Shown one piece after another: positions 1 through 8,332 of a stretch of 22,940 nucleotides of DNA. The stretch's first letter is position 1, and every line of letters starts with the position of its first letter. The notes under the pieces are model-generated. The model saw nothing but the letters and a program-made list of their open reading frames with translations. It made no database searches and was not told where the DNA came from. The translations under genes and the position numbers were made by a program. Source of the DNA: Deltaproteobacteria bacterium (GTDB lineage: Bacteria > JAEEML01); contig JAEEML010000131.1 in NCBI GenBank assembly GCA_016283195.1, positions 1 through 22,940 of the forward strand, written 5' to 3'.

Positions 1-78
1 GTTTAGGCCAATAATTTGACCTTTTACCAAAGTGGTAAGAGACTTCTCTTGCGGCGGTGCCGCACTAGAGGAAAAGCG

Positions 79-3000
79 ATGAGAACAAGAAGTGTGAAGA
101 ATCTGTCGTTACTGGTACTCACTATAGCAGCTCTGGGAGGCATCAGAGCCGCCGAGGCCAACAAGTTGCTCTCGGTTAGCGCGCAGCCGCAAGCAGGTGG
201 CAGCGTGGTGACTATAGCTACCGCCGAAACGCCCGTTTTTACGGCCTTCAGACTCTATGACCCCATGCGGGTGGTGGTGGATGTTAGCGAAGGTGATACC
301 GGCAAGTTTATCGCTCCGGTTACCATAAATAACGGTGTGGTCGGTGATGTGGCTTTCCGCCAATTCAGGGCCGGCTCACGTTCTATCGGGCGCATTACTG
401 TCGAAGTGCTGAAAAATATGCGCTATGAGGTGCGCTCAAATGGCAAAAACATTGAAGTCCACCTATTTGACGATGGACGCGGCGCCATTAAAGAGGCTGC
501 CCTGCCCCCGGCACCACCGGCCTTGGACAGAAAAGCTCTTGATGAAGCCAAAGCCGCGCAAAAAGAGGCTGTAGAAGCTGTGGCGGCCGCGCAAAGAGAG
601 CAAAAAGAGGCCAAGGAGCTTAAAGAAAGTCTTAAGCAAAAAGACCGCGAGCTTGCCATTAAAGAAAACAAATTACAGGCCGAGCATGAAGCTTTAAAAG
701 CGGCCGAAAAAGAATATAACGAGCTTAAAAACCAGCTGGACACCGCTGCCAAAGCCGAGCGCAAAGCTCTGGAGGCTGAAATAAATAAGAGCGCTAGGCA
801 AAAAGAAGCGGCTGAGCAGGCTTATGCCAAGTCTCTTATTGATAAAGCACAGCTTAAAGATGAAATAAGCGCCTTAAAAAGAGAAAAGCTTAAAAGCGAA
901 AAAGCGGCCGAAACAGCAGCCCTACTAGCCGAAGAAAAACTTACCAAAGCCGAGCAGGCACTTAATAAAGCCAGCAGCGAAAAAGAAGCTTTGAGCAAAA
1001 AGCTCAGTAAAGCCGAGGCCGAACTGGCCAAAGCCGAAGAGCAAAAAAATATTGCCGAAGAAGAACGGGCCCGCTTAAAAGAACGTAAACAAGAGCTTGA
1101 TAAGCAGCGCGCCGAAGTAGCCAGACAACTGGCTGAGCAACGCGAACTGGCCGCTGCCCAGACTAAGGAGCGTTTAGCTTTAGAAAAAAGCATTGCCTCC
1201 TTTAAAGAGGAAAATAGCCGCTTAACCAATAGCCTCGCCGAGTCTGAGAAGCGCAACCGCCATCTGGAAGCCGAACACAAAGAACTTCTGGCTTCGCAAA
1301 AATCGCTCGAAGAAGAAAAAGCCGCTTTAAGTAATGAAGTAGCTCTTTTAAAACAAAATCTGGCAGCCAAAAACGAAATGACCGCTGCCAGTTACGGGCC
1401 AGCTCAGGTTGAGCGGGTGGCGCAGCGCAAAAACGGCGACATCGTTCTCTCTTTCGCGGGTAAATTACCCCGTTACGAGAGCCAGATGCTCTATAATCCG
1501 CCGCGTGTTGTGCTGGATCTGGAAGCCACCGCGCGTAAAGCCACTTTGCCGCTTAATCACCAGCTCTCCGGCCAGATAGTGAGCAGAATACGCCTTGGCG
1601 AACATCCCGGAAAACTGCGTGTGGTTTTGGATTTACGGCAGGATAAGAAAAATTTCCAAATTAAGGAAGAAGGCCGGGATATCGTTATCAGTTTCACAAA
1701 TTCCATGCCCTCTTATATGAGAGCCGCCGACAATCCGGCCGCAGCCGGTGCGGCCCTTGATGTCGCAAGCCGCGGGCGCATTTCCAAAGTATCTTTCAAT
1801 AAGAGCGAAGGCTACTCAACCATCGCTATAACTCTTGATAGCAAATTGGCTTACACAGTTGATGAGAGCCCGGATAAAGCTTATGTTCTCACCATAAGTG
1901 GGGCCATTATCGACGCCGATGCCGAGCGCGCTCTCGACACAACTTCTTTCCACGGGGCGGTGGAAATGGTGAGCGCTTATCAGGAAAGCCGCAATCCGCC
2001 GGTGGTTAAAGTTTTGGTTAATATGAGCGAAAAGAGCCCCTATACCCTTAATTATCAAGGCGGGCGCCTGGTGTGGGAAATTGCCGATGCCCTCTCCGCC
2101 CCGGCGCGCGGCGGCCTCAAAATGGCTACTCCGGGAGCAGCCGGCAGCTTTAGAGCCCCAAGCGGAGCCCTAGCCTCCACGCTGACAGCCGCTCCGGCTA
2201 GTCAAAAGCGCATTACCATCGATTTAAAAGATGCCGATGTGGTAAATGTTATCCGCCTGATTGCCGAAGTCAGCGGCGAAAATATCATCACCAGCGATGC
2301 CGTTGGCGGCAAAATAACCTTAAAATTGCGCAACGTTCCCTGGGAACAAGCCCTCGATATAATCCTGGCCACCAAAGGCTATGGCAAAGTGCGGATTAAC
2401 AACATCATCCGCATTGCCCCCACCCAGGATTTGCAAAAAGAAAAAGAAATGGAACTCAGCAGGCGTAAGGCCGAACAGCTGGTGACCGATCCGGTTAAAA
2501 AAGTGGTGCTCATCAACTATGCCAAAGCCGGCGAGCTCAAAAACCAGCTCACTCCCCTGCTCTCCGAACGTGGTTCCATCCAGGAATCTGAGCGCAAAAA
2601 TGCTCTTATTATCAACGAATTGCCCGATAAAATAGATGAGATACTCGAACTCACCAAGGCCCTTGACACTCCCACTCCGCAGGTGCGCATCGAAGCCCGC
2701 ATTGTGGAAGCTTCCAGCAATTATCTGCGCCAGCTCGGTATTCAGTGGGGCGGCCGTTCCACCAGATCGCCGGTTTACGGCAATGCCACCGGCCTCTCCT
2801 TCCCCAATACCATGATTTTCTCCGGTGCTGCCGACGATGAGACAGCTAATCAAACCGGCGGTGTCTTAACTCCCTCCAACTATGCGGTTAACTTGCCGGC
2901 GGCTATCGGAAGCGGTAGCGGTGGCGGTATTGGTATCAGCTTTGGCAATGTTTCCGGCTCGGCCATGCTCTCACTGCGTATTTCGGCACTGGAAGAGAGC

Positions 3001-3525
3001 GGTGCGGCGCGGATTATCAGCACGCCCAGCGTTACCACTTTGGATAATAAAAAAGCCCACATCGAACAGGGCATTGATATTCCTATCAGTGTGGTCTCGG
3101 CCGCAGGTGTCAATACGCGCTTTGTCTCGGCCTCGCTCGAACTCGAAGTCGAACCCCATATAACCAACGACGGCTCGGTTATGATGCAGCTTAAAGTCAC
3201 CAAGAGTGAGCCCGATTTCTCCAGAACCGGTGCCTCCGGCGACCCGACCATTCAGAAAAAGTCTGCCGAAACCGAAGTTTTGGTGCCCGATGGCGATACT
3301 ACTGTCGTCGGCGGTATACTTACCATCAATACCTCCAAAACCACGAGCAAGGTGCCTTTCCTGAGCAAGATCCCCATTTTGGGCTATCTCTTCAGAAGCA
3401 CACGTGAAGAAGATAACCGCGCCGAACTTCTCATCTTTGTCACTCCGCGAATTGTCAACAGAGACACCGCGCTGAACAGCTCTGCCGAATTAACATTCGA
3501 CAGCAAAAAGAATATGGAGAATTAA
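79..3525 (+). CDS. pilQ: Type IV pilus secretin PilQ with AMIN domains and a long coiled-coil insertion
   Basis: This protein forms the outer-membrane pore through which the type IV pilus passes. I chose ATG 79 because AGAGGA lies 6 bases upstream and a signal peptide follows (about residues 1-27, ending AAEA); the frame is open back to 16. Domains in order: AMIN (about 29-115), a charged Ala/Glu/Lys coiled coil (about 150-435) with no Gly or Pro, a second AMIN (445-540), a third AMIN-like segment (567-667), STN (711-769, starting RITIDLKDADV), an N1-type secretin_N segment (805-890), and the C-terminal secretin domain (about 967-1131, with VPDGDTTVVGGI and VPFLSKIPILGYLF). At 1148 residues it is longer than usual PilQ (roughly 700-900), and the excess is the coiled coil. 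The other pilMNOP genes would lie upstream, outside the window. The lipoprotein gene follows after one base. Confidence 0.92.
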   Translation: MRTRSVKNLSLLVLTIAALGGIRAAEANKLLSVSAQPQAGGSVVTIATAETPVFTAFRLYDPMRVVVDVSEGDTGKFIAPVTINNGVVGDVAFRQFRAGSRSIGRITVEVLKNMRYEVRSNGKNIEVHLFDDGRGAIKEAALPPAPPALDRKALDEAKAAQKEAVEAVAAAQREQKEAKELKESLKQKDRELAIKENKLQAEHEALKAAEKEYNELKNQLDTAAKAERKALEAEINKSARQKEAAEQAYAKSLIDKAQLKDEISALKREKLKSEKAAETAALLAEEKLTKAEQALNKASSEKEALSKKLSKAEAELAKAEEQKNIAEEERARLKERKQELDKQRAEVARQLAEQRELAAAQTKERLALEKSIASFKEENSRLTNSLAESEKRNRHLEAEHKELLASQKSLEEEKAALSNEVALLKQNLAAKNEMTAASYGPAQVERVAQRKNGDIVLSFAGKLPRYESQMLYNPPRVVLDLEATARKATLPLNHQLSGQIVSRIRLGEHPGKLRVVLDLRQDKKNFQIKEEGRDIVISFTNSMPSYMRAADNPAAAGAALDVASRGRISKVSFNKSEGYSTIAITLDSKLAYTVDESPDKAYVLTISGAIIDADAERALDTTSFHGAVEMVSAYQESRNPPVVKVLVNMSEKSPYTLNYQGGRLVWEIADALSAPARGGLKMATPGAAGSFRAPSGALASTLTAAPASQKRITIDLKDADVVNVIRLIAEVSGENIITSDAVGGKITLKLRNVPWEQALDIILATKGYGKVRINNIIRIAPTQDLQKEKEMELSRRKAEQLVTDPVKKVVLINYAKAGELKNQLTPLLSERGSIQESERKNALIINELPDKIDEILELTKALDTPTPQVRIEARIVEASSNYLRQLGIQWGGRSTRSPVYGNATGLSFPNTMIFSGAADDETANQTGGVLTPSNYAVNLPAAIGSGSGGGIGISFGNVSGSAMLSLRISALEESGAARIISTPSVTTLDNKKAHIEQGIDIPISVVSAAGVNTRFVSASLELEVEPHITNDGSVMMQLKVTKSEPDFSRTGASGDPTIQKKSAETEVLVPDGDTTVVGGILTINTSKTTSKVPFLSKIPILGYLFRSTREEDNRAELLIFVTPRIVNRDTALNSSAELTFDSKKNMEN

Positions 3526-3526
3526 A

Positions 3527-4282
3527 ATGGCTAGCAAAATGTTAAAAAAATATATCAGCATATTAGCCGGTGCCTTTATGCCCCTGACTTTGAGCGCCTG
3601 TGTGCAGGATCAGGCTACCGGCCTGGTGGTGCGCGATGTGGTCTTTCCCGAAGCTCCGGATTGCGTAATTAAATCCGATGCCACCATCGTCATGAGTAAC
3701 GGCACGCTGGATTTGGTGCATCCTCTGGCCACCGATAATACTCCGGGAGCCAACGGTATCCCCAGTTATAAGCTGAATTTGCGCCTTAGAAACAACCTGT
3801 TGCCCAAAGATGACATGGAAAAGTTGCAAATCAACGAAGATAATATGGAATACCAATTTGACAGTATGGCCATCAATATTGTGGGCTACAATGTTTGTAT
3901 CAGCGCTCCGCAAGATGACGATCCTTATCGCCACTGCGAAGATATTCCCGAGGCTTTAAGCTACTTTGTCCCCTCCTCTGTTTACGTGGAGCCGGAAAAT
4001 AACGCCGTCGATTCGCTGGAAGTTATCAATGCCAATCAAATTATGGAATATTTTGGCGATATCTCCGCCATTGACCAGGTTGGCACCAAAATCATCGCCC
4101 ATGTGGTAGCGCTCGGCAAAACACAAAACGGTAAAACACTGCAATCAAATGAGTTTATCTTCCCCATTAAGATATGCGCTGCCTGCCGCAAAATAACTTG
4201 CCCCACCGGCTATGATATCTCTTTTGATAACGCTTGCTACACTTGGCAAGATGCCGGTCCCAGCTGCGTAGAATCCAAATAA
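3527..4282 (+). CDS. Outer-membrane lipoprotein of unknown function, co-transcribed with pilQ
   Basis: A 251-residue protein with a lipoprotein signal: a positively charged start, a hydrophobic stretch, then LTLSAC with the lipidated Cys at about residue 25. I chose ATG 3527 because GGAG lies about 8 bases upstream inside the pilQ end; ATG 3539 is also possible. The mature part looks beta-rich and has no motif I recognise. The last 45 residues are cysteine-rich (two CxxC-like clusters, ICAACRKITC and later Cys), which suggests disulfides in the periplasm. The single-base gap from the pilQ stop implies one transcript, so a role in pilus or secretin function is likely by context only. A pilotin role is conceivable, but the protein is larger than typical pilotins and has no TPRs. 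Confidence 0.75.
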   Translation: MASKMLKKYISILAGAFMPLTLSACVQDQATGLVVRDVVFPEAPDCVIKSDATIVMSNGTLDLVHPLATDNTPGANGIPSYKLNLRLRNNLLPKDDMEKLQINEDNMEYQFDSMAINIVGYNVCISAPQDDDPYRHCEDIPEALSYFVPSSVYVEPENNAVDSLEVINANQIMEYFGDISAIDQVGTKIIAHVVALGKTQNGKTLQSNEFIFPIKICAACRKITCPTGYDISFDNACYTWQDAGPSCVESK

Positions 4283-4288
4283 TTACTT

Positions 4289-4819
4289 TTAAATCTTAAT
4301 AGTTACCGTAATCTTTCCCTTATAACTCACATCATCTTTGGGTGGAAAAAGGCCGCCGGCCGCACAGCTGATTTTAGCTCCGGCATTGATATAAGGAAGG
4401 AGATCTATTGATTCATCTATGGTTAAATTTAGAACTGTGCTCTTAGCGGAAAAATCTTTTATAAAAGCCAGCTTCTTTTTGGGTAAGCTAGCATCTTTGG
4501 CTTCGATGAAAATTTGCAATTCCTGAAAAAAATCAAAGAAATCTTCGTCTGATGGGTTGCTTTTGGCTGTATCTGTTATCTCCAGAGTAATGGCTTTTAA
4601 ATAGGCGGCACTGGCCGGGCCGGTCTCTCTGGCGGCAATTTCCTGATCAAGATTCAGGCTGAGCGCCATGGGCGGAAAGAAGGTATTGGCATCGAGGGCT
4701 GGGTTTAAAAGGTCTATGCCCTTTACGGTGTTTTCGGCAATCTCCTGGTCCAAATCAAAGCTAATGAGCCCGCAGGCCAAAATGGGTAAAAATAAAAGCG
4801 ATAAATAGCGGCGTTTCAT
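4289..4819 (-). CDS. Small predicted lipoprotein, unknown function
   Basis: A 176-residue protein starting MKRRYLSLLFLPILAC, a lipobox with the modified Cys at residue 16. The start is set by GGGAGGT at 4826-4832, spaced a few bases from ATG 4819; an upstream in-frame GTG at 4837 is less likely because the Shine-Dalgarno would lie inside the gene. The mature part shows an early LDQE motif repeated as FDLDQEI and LNLDQEI, and a beta-rich C-terminus ending GKITVTIKI. I recognise no family. The gene converges on the pilQ-linked lipoprotein gene with only 6 bases between stop codons. Its own promoter probably lies at 4856-4883. Confidence 0.65.
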   Translation of the reverse strand: MKRRYLSLLFLPILACGLISFDLDQEIAENTVKGIDLLNPALDANTFFPPMALSLNLDQEIAARETGPASAAYLKAITLEITDTAKSNPSDEDFFDFFQELQIFIEAKDASLPKKKLAFIKDFSAKSTVLNLTIDESIDLLPYINAGAKISCAAGGLFPPKDDVSYKGKITVTIKI

Positions 4820-4855
4820 GTGACCTCCCAAGTGCACTCACCAAAAAAGCAGCTT

Positions 4856-4883
4856 ATTCTATCACAGCCAGCACTTTTTTAAA
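4856..4883 (-). promoter_or_regulatory. Candidate sigma-70 promoter for the 4289-4819 lipoprotein
   Basis: On the minus strand a TAGAAT -10 box (4856-4861) lies 16 bases from TTTAAA (4878-4883). The -10 is good and the -35 weak. It sits about 40 bases upstream of the lipoprotein start codon. Confidence 0.3.
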
Positions 4884-4913
4884 GCCAGGAGATGCGGTAA
4901 TTATTAGGCCGTG

Positions 4914-4935
4914 GAGCGGCGTTTAAGCGCCGCTC
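4914..4935 (-). terminator. GC-rich hairpin spanning the ATPase stop codon
   Basis: A perfect 8-bp stem (GAGCGGCG at 4914-4921, CGCCGCTC at 4928-4935) with a 6-base loop. The TAA stop of the minus-strand ATPase gene lies in the loop. No T-tract follows on the minus strand, so it could slow or protect the 3' end rather than act as a strong intrinsic terminator. Confidence 0.35.
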
Positions 4936-6272
4936 TGCTCCCGCCCTTTAGATTTAAGCCAGCGTTTTAGCAAAAAGACGCAAAAATAGGGAAAGTTATA
5001 GATATTATTGGCTAATCCGATATTGCCCATGGAAAATTTTATGCCATAACTGATATCCGGATAGCGCTCACTTATAATGAGGGTTTTCAGTGATTTGGCA
5101 TTGCCGTTTTTAGCTTTTACCTCGATGGGCACCAGATTTTGGCTGTCTCGCACAAAAAAATCCTGCTCCAGCCGGGAATCTTCCCGCGCATAGTAAAAAA
5201 GGTCAAACCCCTGCTTTACGAGGCTCTCACCAACAATGCTTTCATAAAGCGCTCCCTTATAAATACCCAGATTGGCATTCACCCGCAAATCTTCCTGAGT
5301 GTCATCATCCAGCGTGGCCACCAACAGGCCGGTATCAAAAAAATATAGCTTATATTTAGAGGGATTATAATTACCCTTAAGTGGAAGCTCGGGGAAATTC
5401 AAAGAATAGGCAATATTTATCAGGCCGGCATCATTAAGCCACTCGATGCAGCCCCAATAATCGGCCGCCCGCCCGCCTTTGGCCACTTTGGAAATTTGAA
5501 ATTTTTTATTCTCTTTGGCAAGTTGCACCGGGATATGATTAAGCACATTGATAATTCTGGTTTGTTCCAGGCCCACAGCGTATTTGCGCACATCTTCCTT
5601 ATAATTTTGTATCAAAGCGCGCTGCAGCGCCAAAATGCCCTGAAAATTACCGCTCTCGATAAATTTAGCCGAAAGACGCGGCATACCGCCAATTACGCAA
5701 AAATCTCGGAAATGACCCATAAATACTTGCATTTCCAACTCGCTAAACTGGAGCAAATCTGTCATTTTCCGCAATAATTCGCCAATAACATCATCACTAT
5801 AGCCCTTGGCCCAGAGAAACTCTTCAAAATCGAGTGGCCGCATTTCATAATCCAGCTTATAGCCCACACTGTTACTCTCTATGCGCTTATAATTAAGCCC
5901 CAAAAGCGAACCGCTGCAAATAACGTCATATTCGCCGGCCAGTTTAAAAAATTTGAGAGCGGTGGCTATTTCCGGAAATTCTTGCAATTCATCAAAAACA
6001 ATCAGGGTTTTATGCGGCACAAATTTTTGCCCCGGATCTATCAGAGTGATATTTTTAATAATATTTTCCGCCAAATAGCCATCTTTAGTGATTTTTTTAA
6101 ACTTCTCGTCGGTTACAAAATTGATATAAACCGTATTTTCGTAATTTTCGGCAAAATGCAAAATGGAAGCTGTCTTACCGACTTGGCGAGCACCTTTAAC
6201 TATCAGCGGCAATTTGTCGGCATCCTGCTGCCATTTTAGGAGGAAATCGTCTATTTTGCGCTTTATGTACAT
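4923..6272 (-). CDS. AAA-family ATPase with DUF4143 domain
   Basis: A 449-residue P-loop ATPase of the AAA_14 plus DUF4143 architecture. Visible motifs are Walker A GARQVGKT at 27-34, Walker B IVFDE at 91-95, and the DUF4143 region in the second half. Near the C-terminus a PD-(D/E)XK-like pattern appears (SRLEQDFFV around 367-375, then IEVKAK around 384-389). Family members are common in multi-copy sets in anaerobes and archaea, are often mobile, and have no settled function; a nucleic-acid or toxin-antitoxin-like role has been suggested. The upstream DNA carries three phased direct repeats (6309-6395) that run into the -35 box. The Shine-Dalgarno is weak (AAGG). The gene stands alone between the lipoprotein and the carboxyltransferase genes. 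The family assignment is firm; the biological role is not. Confidence 0.88.
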   Translation of the reverse strand: MYIKRKIDDFLLKWQQDADKLPLIVKGARQVGKTASILHFAENYENTVYINFVTDEKFKKITKDGYLAENIIKNITLIDPGQKFVPHKTLIVFDELQEFPEIATALKFFKLAGEYDVICSGSLLGLNYKRIESNSVGYKLDYEMRPLDFEEFLWAKGYSDDVIGELLRKMTDLLQFSELEMQVFMGHFRDFCVIGGMPRLSAKFIESGNFQGILALQRALIQNYKEDVRKYAVGLEQTRIINVLNHIPVQLAKENKKFQISKVAKGGRAADYWGCIEWLNDAGLINIAYSLNFPELPLKGNYNPSKYKLYFFDTGLLVATLDDDTQEDLRVNANLGIYKGALYESIVGESLVKQGFDLFYYAREDSRLEQDFFVRDSQNLVPIEVKAKNGNAKSLKTLIISERYPDISYGIKFSMGNIGLANNIYNFPYFCVFLLKRWLKSKGREQSGA

Positions 6273-6286
6273 ATCAGGCCTTTTTT

Positions 6287-6315
6287 ATTGTATATTTTGC
6301 TCAGAATCACAAAAA
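6287..6315 (-). promoter_or_regulatory. Candidate promoter of the DUF4143 ATPase gene
   Basis: On the minus strand TTTTTG (6310-6315), a 17-base spacer and TACAAT (6287-6292) precede the ATG at 6272. The -35 hexamer is the T-tract edge of the gene-proximal direct repeat (6309-6329). A protein bound to the repeats would therefore touch RNA polymerase. Confidence 0.45.
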
Positions 6316-6395
6316 TCCGAGCGACTTTTGTGATTTCTTATACAAAAAAATGAGCGACTTTTCAAGCTGCTAGCACAAAAAAATGAGCGACTTTT
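6309..6395 (-). repeat. Three 21-bp direct repeats at exact 33-bp period upstream of the ATPase
   Basis: Copies lie at 6309-6329, 6342-6362 and 6375-6395. Copies 2 and 3 are identical. Copy 1, nearest the gene, differs in the middle (ATCCGAGCG instead of AATGAGCG). On the plus strand each reads ACAAAAA, then the core GAGCGAC, then TTTT. The two 12-base spacers are unrelated to each other. A 33-bp period is close to three helical turns, so the repeats face the same side of the DNA. They are most simply read as operator or iteron-like sites for a protein acting on the ATPase promoter. Confidence 0.85.
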
Positions 6396-6527
6396 ATATT
6401 TTGTGCTCTAGTAGCTAAAAATGCCCTATCCGGCTTTGTAACCCACTGCAACAATAAAAGTCTGGTCTATAAGAGATAGAAAGTGTATAGAGCGTAAAAC
6501 CCGGCAGCTGGCCGGGAGGAGAAACAG

Positions 6528-8075
6528 ATGACGAAAGATATAAATGCCCGCCTCACCGAACTGGCGCAAAAACAAACGGCGCTGATGGCCGGTGGCGGAG
6601 CCGAAAAACAACACGAAAAAGGCAAATTAACAGCCCGCGAGCGCATTGAAGCGCTCCTCGATGCCGATAGCTTTACCGAGATCAATCTCTTTGTAACTCA
6701 CCATTCCACTAATTTTAATATGGCCAAAACCGTCATCCCCGGTGACGGGGTGGTAACCGGCTACGGCACCATAAACGGGCGCACGGTAATGATCTACGCC
6801 CAGGATTTTACGGCTATGGGCGGCTCGCTCGGCGCCATGCACGCGCAAAAAATAGTTAAAGTGCAGGAGATGGCCTTAAAAGTCGGGGCACCCATTATCG
6901 GCATTTGTGATTCCGGCGGAGCGCGCATCCAGGAGGGCATTGAATCGCTCGACGGCTTTGCCAAGATTTTTAGAAACAATGTGCTCTCTTCCGGAGTAAT
7001 TCCGCAGATTTCCGTTATTTTGGGTCCCTGTGCCGGCGGGGCGGTCTATTCCCCAGCGCTCACTGATTTTATCTTTATGGTGGATAATGTCTCCAATATG
7101 TTCATCACCGGGCCGCAGGTAATCAAAGCGGTGACCGGCGAAGAGATTTCTTCCGAGGCCCTGGGCGGGGCTTACACGCACAACACCATTTCCGGCAACT
7201 CCCACTTCCGCTGCGCCAGCGAAGCCGAGTGCTTTGACAAGATACGCAAATTATTAAGCTTTTTGCCGCAAAATAATGTTGATGTTTTACCGCCCTCCAC
7301 TTGTAAAGACGACCCGGAGCGTCTTATTCCGGAGCTGCGCGAGCTGGTGCCCACCAATGCCAAAGCGGCTTATGATATGCGCGACCTCATCCATTATATT
7401 GTTGATGATGGCGATTTTTTGGAAGCGGAAGAGAGCTTTGCCACTAATATGGTGGTGGGTTTTGCCAGGCTTAACGGCCAAAGCATCGGCATTATTGCCA
7501 ATCAGCCGCTCTATATGGCCGGGGCTATCGACATCAACGCTTCCGACAAAGCGGCGCGCTTTATCCGCCTGTGCGACGCCTTTAATCTGCCGGTGATTAC
7601 CATTGTGGATACTCCAGGATACCTGCCGGGTAAAGAGCAGGAATATAACGGCATTATCCGCCACGGCGCCAAAGTGATTTATGCCTACTGCGAAGCCAGT
7701 GTGCCGCTTATCACCTTAACGGTGCGTAAAGCTTACGGCGGCGCGCATATTGCCATGTGCAATAAGGGGCTTGGCTCAGACCTCATGATTGCTTGGCCGC
7801 AAGCTGAGATTGCCGTCATGGGCGCACAGGGGGCGGTAAATATTCTCTACCGCAAGGAAATAGCGGCGGCGAGTAACCAAAAAGCGGCCCGCGAACAAAA
7901 AATTGCCGAATATGAAGAGCTCTTTGCCAACCCCTATGAAGCGGCTAAAAGCGGCCTTGTTGATATGATCATCGATCCGGCCACTACCCGCCCGGTTTTG
8001 GCCAAAGCCCTGCTCACTCTCTCCAGTAAGCGCGAGGTTAAACCCAGCAAAAAGCACGGCAATATGCCGCTATAA
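6528..8075 (+). CDS. Acyl-CoA carboxylase carboxyltransferase beta subunit (PccB/MmdA type)
   Basis: A 515-residue carboxyltransferase that moves CO2 between carboxybiotin and an acyl-CoA (propionyl-CoA or methylmalonyl-CoA class). The N-terminal half has GKLTARERIEALLD, the SGGARIQEG oxyanion motif and GPCAGGAVYSPALTDF. The C-terminal half has VDTPGYLPGKEQEYNGIIRHGAK and RKAYGGAHIAM, and the end KHGNMPL is typical. The length matches the family. In the AYGGA motif the substrate-selecting position (Asp or Ile in the Streptomyces PccB/AccB work) appears to be Ile, so propionyl-CoA specificity is not assured. AGGAG sits 6-10 bases upstream of ATG 6528, just after a small CCCGGC/GCCGGG hairpin (6500-6516). 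No biotin carrier, biotin carboxylase or decarboxylase membrane subunit lies beside it, so those must be encoded elsewhere. Confidence 0.9.
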   Translation: MTKDINARLTELAQKQTALMAGGGAEKQHEKGKLTARERIEALLDADSFTEINLFVTHHSTNFNMAKTVIPGDGVVTGYGTINGRTVMIYAQDFTAMGGSLGAMHAQKIVKVQEMALKVGAPIIGICDSGGARIQEGIESLDGFAKIFRNNVLSSGVIPQISVILGPCAGGAVYSPALTDFIFMVDNVSNMFITGPQVIKAVTGEEISSEALGGAYTHNTISGNSHFRCASEAECFDKIRKLLSFLPQNNVDVLPPSTCKDDPERLIPELRELVPTNAKAAYDMRDLIHYIVDDGDFLEAEESFATNMVVGFARLNGQSIGIIANQPLYMAGAIDINASDKAARFIRLCDAFNLPVITIVDTPGYLPGKEQEYNGIIRHGAKVIYAYCEASVPLITLTVRKAYGGAHIAMCNKGLGSDLMIAWPQAEIAVMGAQGAVNILYRKEIAAASNQKAAREQKIAEYEELFANPYEAAKSGLVDMIIDPATTRPVLAKALLTLSSKREVKPSKKHGNMPL

Positions 8076-8084
8076 AGGCTTCTC

Positions 8085-8303
8085 CCTGTTTTCGCGGGCT
8101 CCTCTGCCTGCGGCGCCCTCACCAAGGCCATCAGTGCCAATTCTTACCGCGCGCCACCTCTCCATTTTTACAAATGGAGAGGGGCTCATCTATTTAAATT
8201 TACACGCTTTTCGCAAATAGCCAGCGAGATAAGGGGTGGTTCCTCCCCGAAAAAGAAAAAACAATCGCTTATTTTTTTGAGAGGAGAAAGGGGCGAAAAC
8301 AGG
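8085..8303. repeat. 219-bp intergenic element with 11-bp perfect inverted ends
   Basis: CCTGTTTTCGC at 8085-8095 is matched by GCGAAAACAGG at 8293-8303. Partial complementarity continues inward (CTCCTCT near 8099 against GAGGAG near 8281). The element fills the gap between the converging carboxyltransferase and znuA genes and contains one copy of the dispersed TTAC-loop hairpin. I see no coding potential. It could be a MITE-like element, or a very long-range base-paired terminator region. No target-site duplication is evident. Confidence 0.5.
8115..8183 (+). repeat. Dispersed hairpin repeat, copy 1
   Basis: This copy begins with the family header GCCCTCACC and ends in a perfect hairpin at 8157-8182 (CCTCTCCATTT, loop TTAC, AAATGGAGAGG). 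The middle (aggccatcagtgccaatt) is a diverged form of the segment GACAAGTA...ATTGGCATCT seen in other copies. Related copies lie at 17621, 17886, 18351 and, on the other strand, 22535. Confidence 0.75.
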
Positions 8304-8332
8304 ATGCAGTACCCAAAGCAGTGAAATTTAAA

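Noticed and set aside
822-1370. Long minus-strand frame of 182 codons opposite pilQ
   Set aside because: It is the mirror of the Ala/Glu/Lys coiled-coil codons (Ser/Phe/Leu-rich), without a ribosome-binding site, and pilQ is clearly the real gene.
2320-2853. Minus-strand frame of 177 codons opposite the pilQ secretin region
   Set aside because: Shadow of a conserved coding region; no family features or start signals.
6309-6395. CRISPR array
   Set aside because: Repeats of 21 bp with 12-bp spacers and only three units are too short for a CRISPR, and no cas gene is present. The same applies to the arrays at 17502 and 22613.
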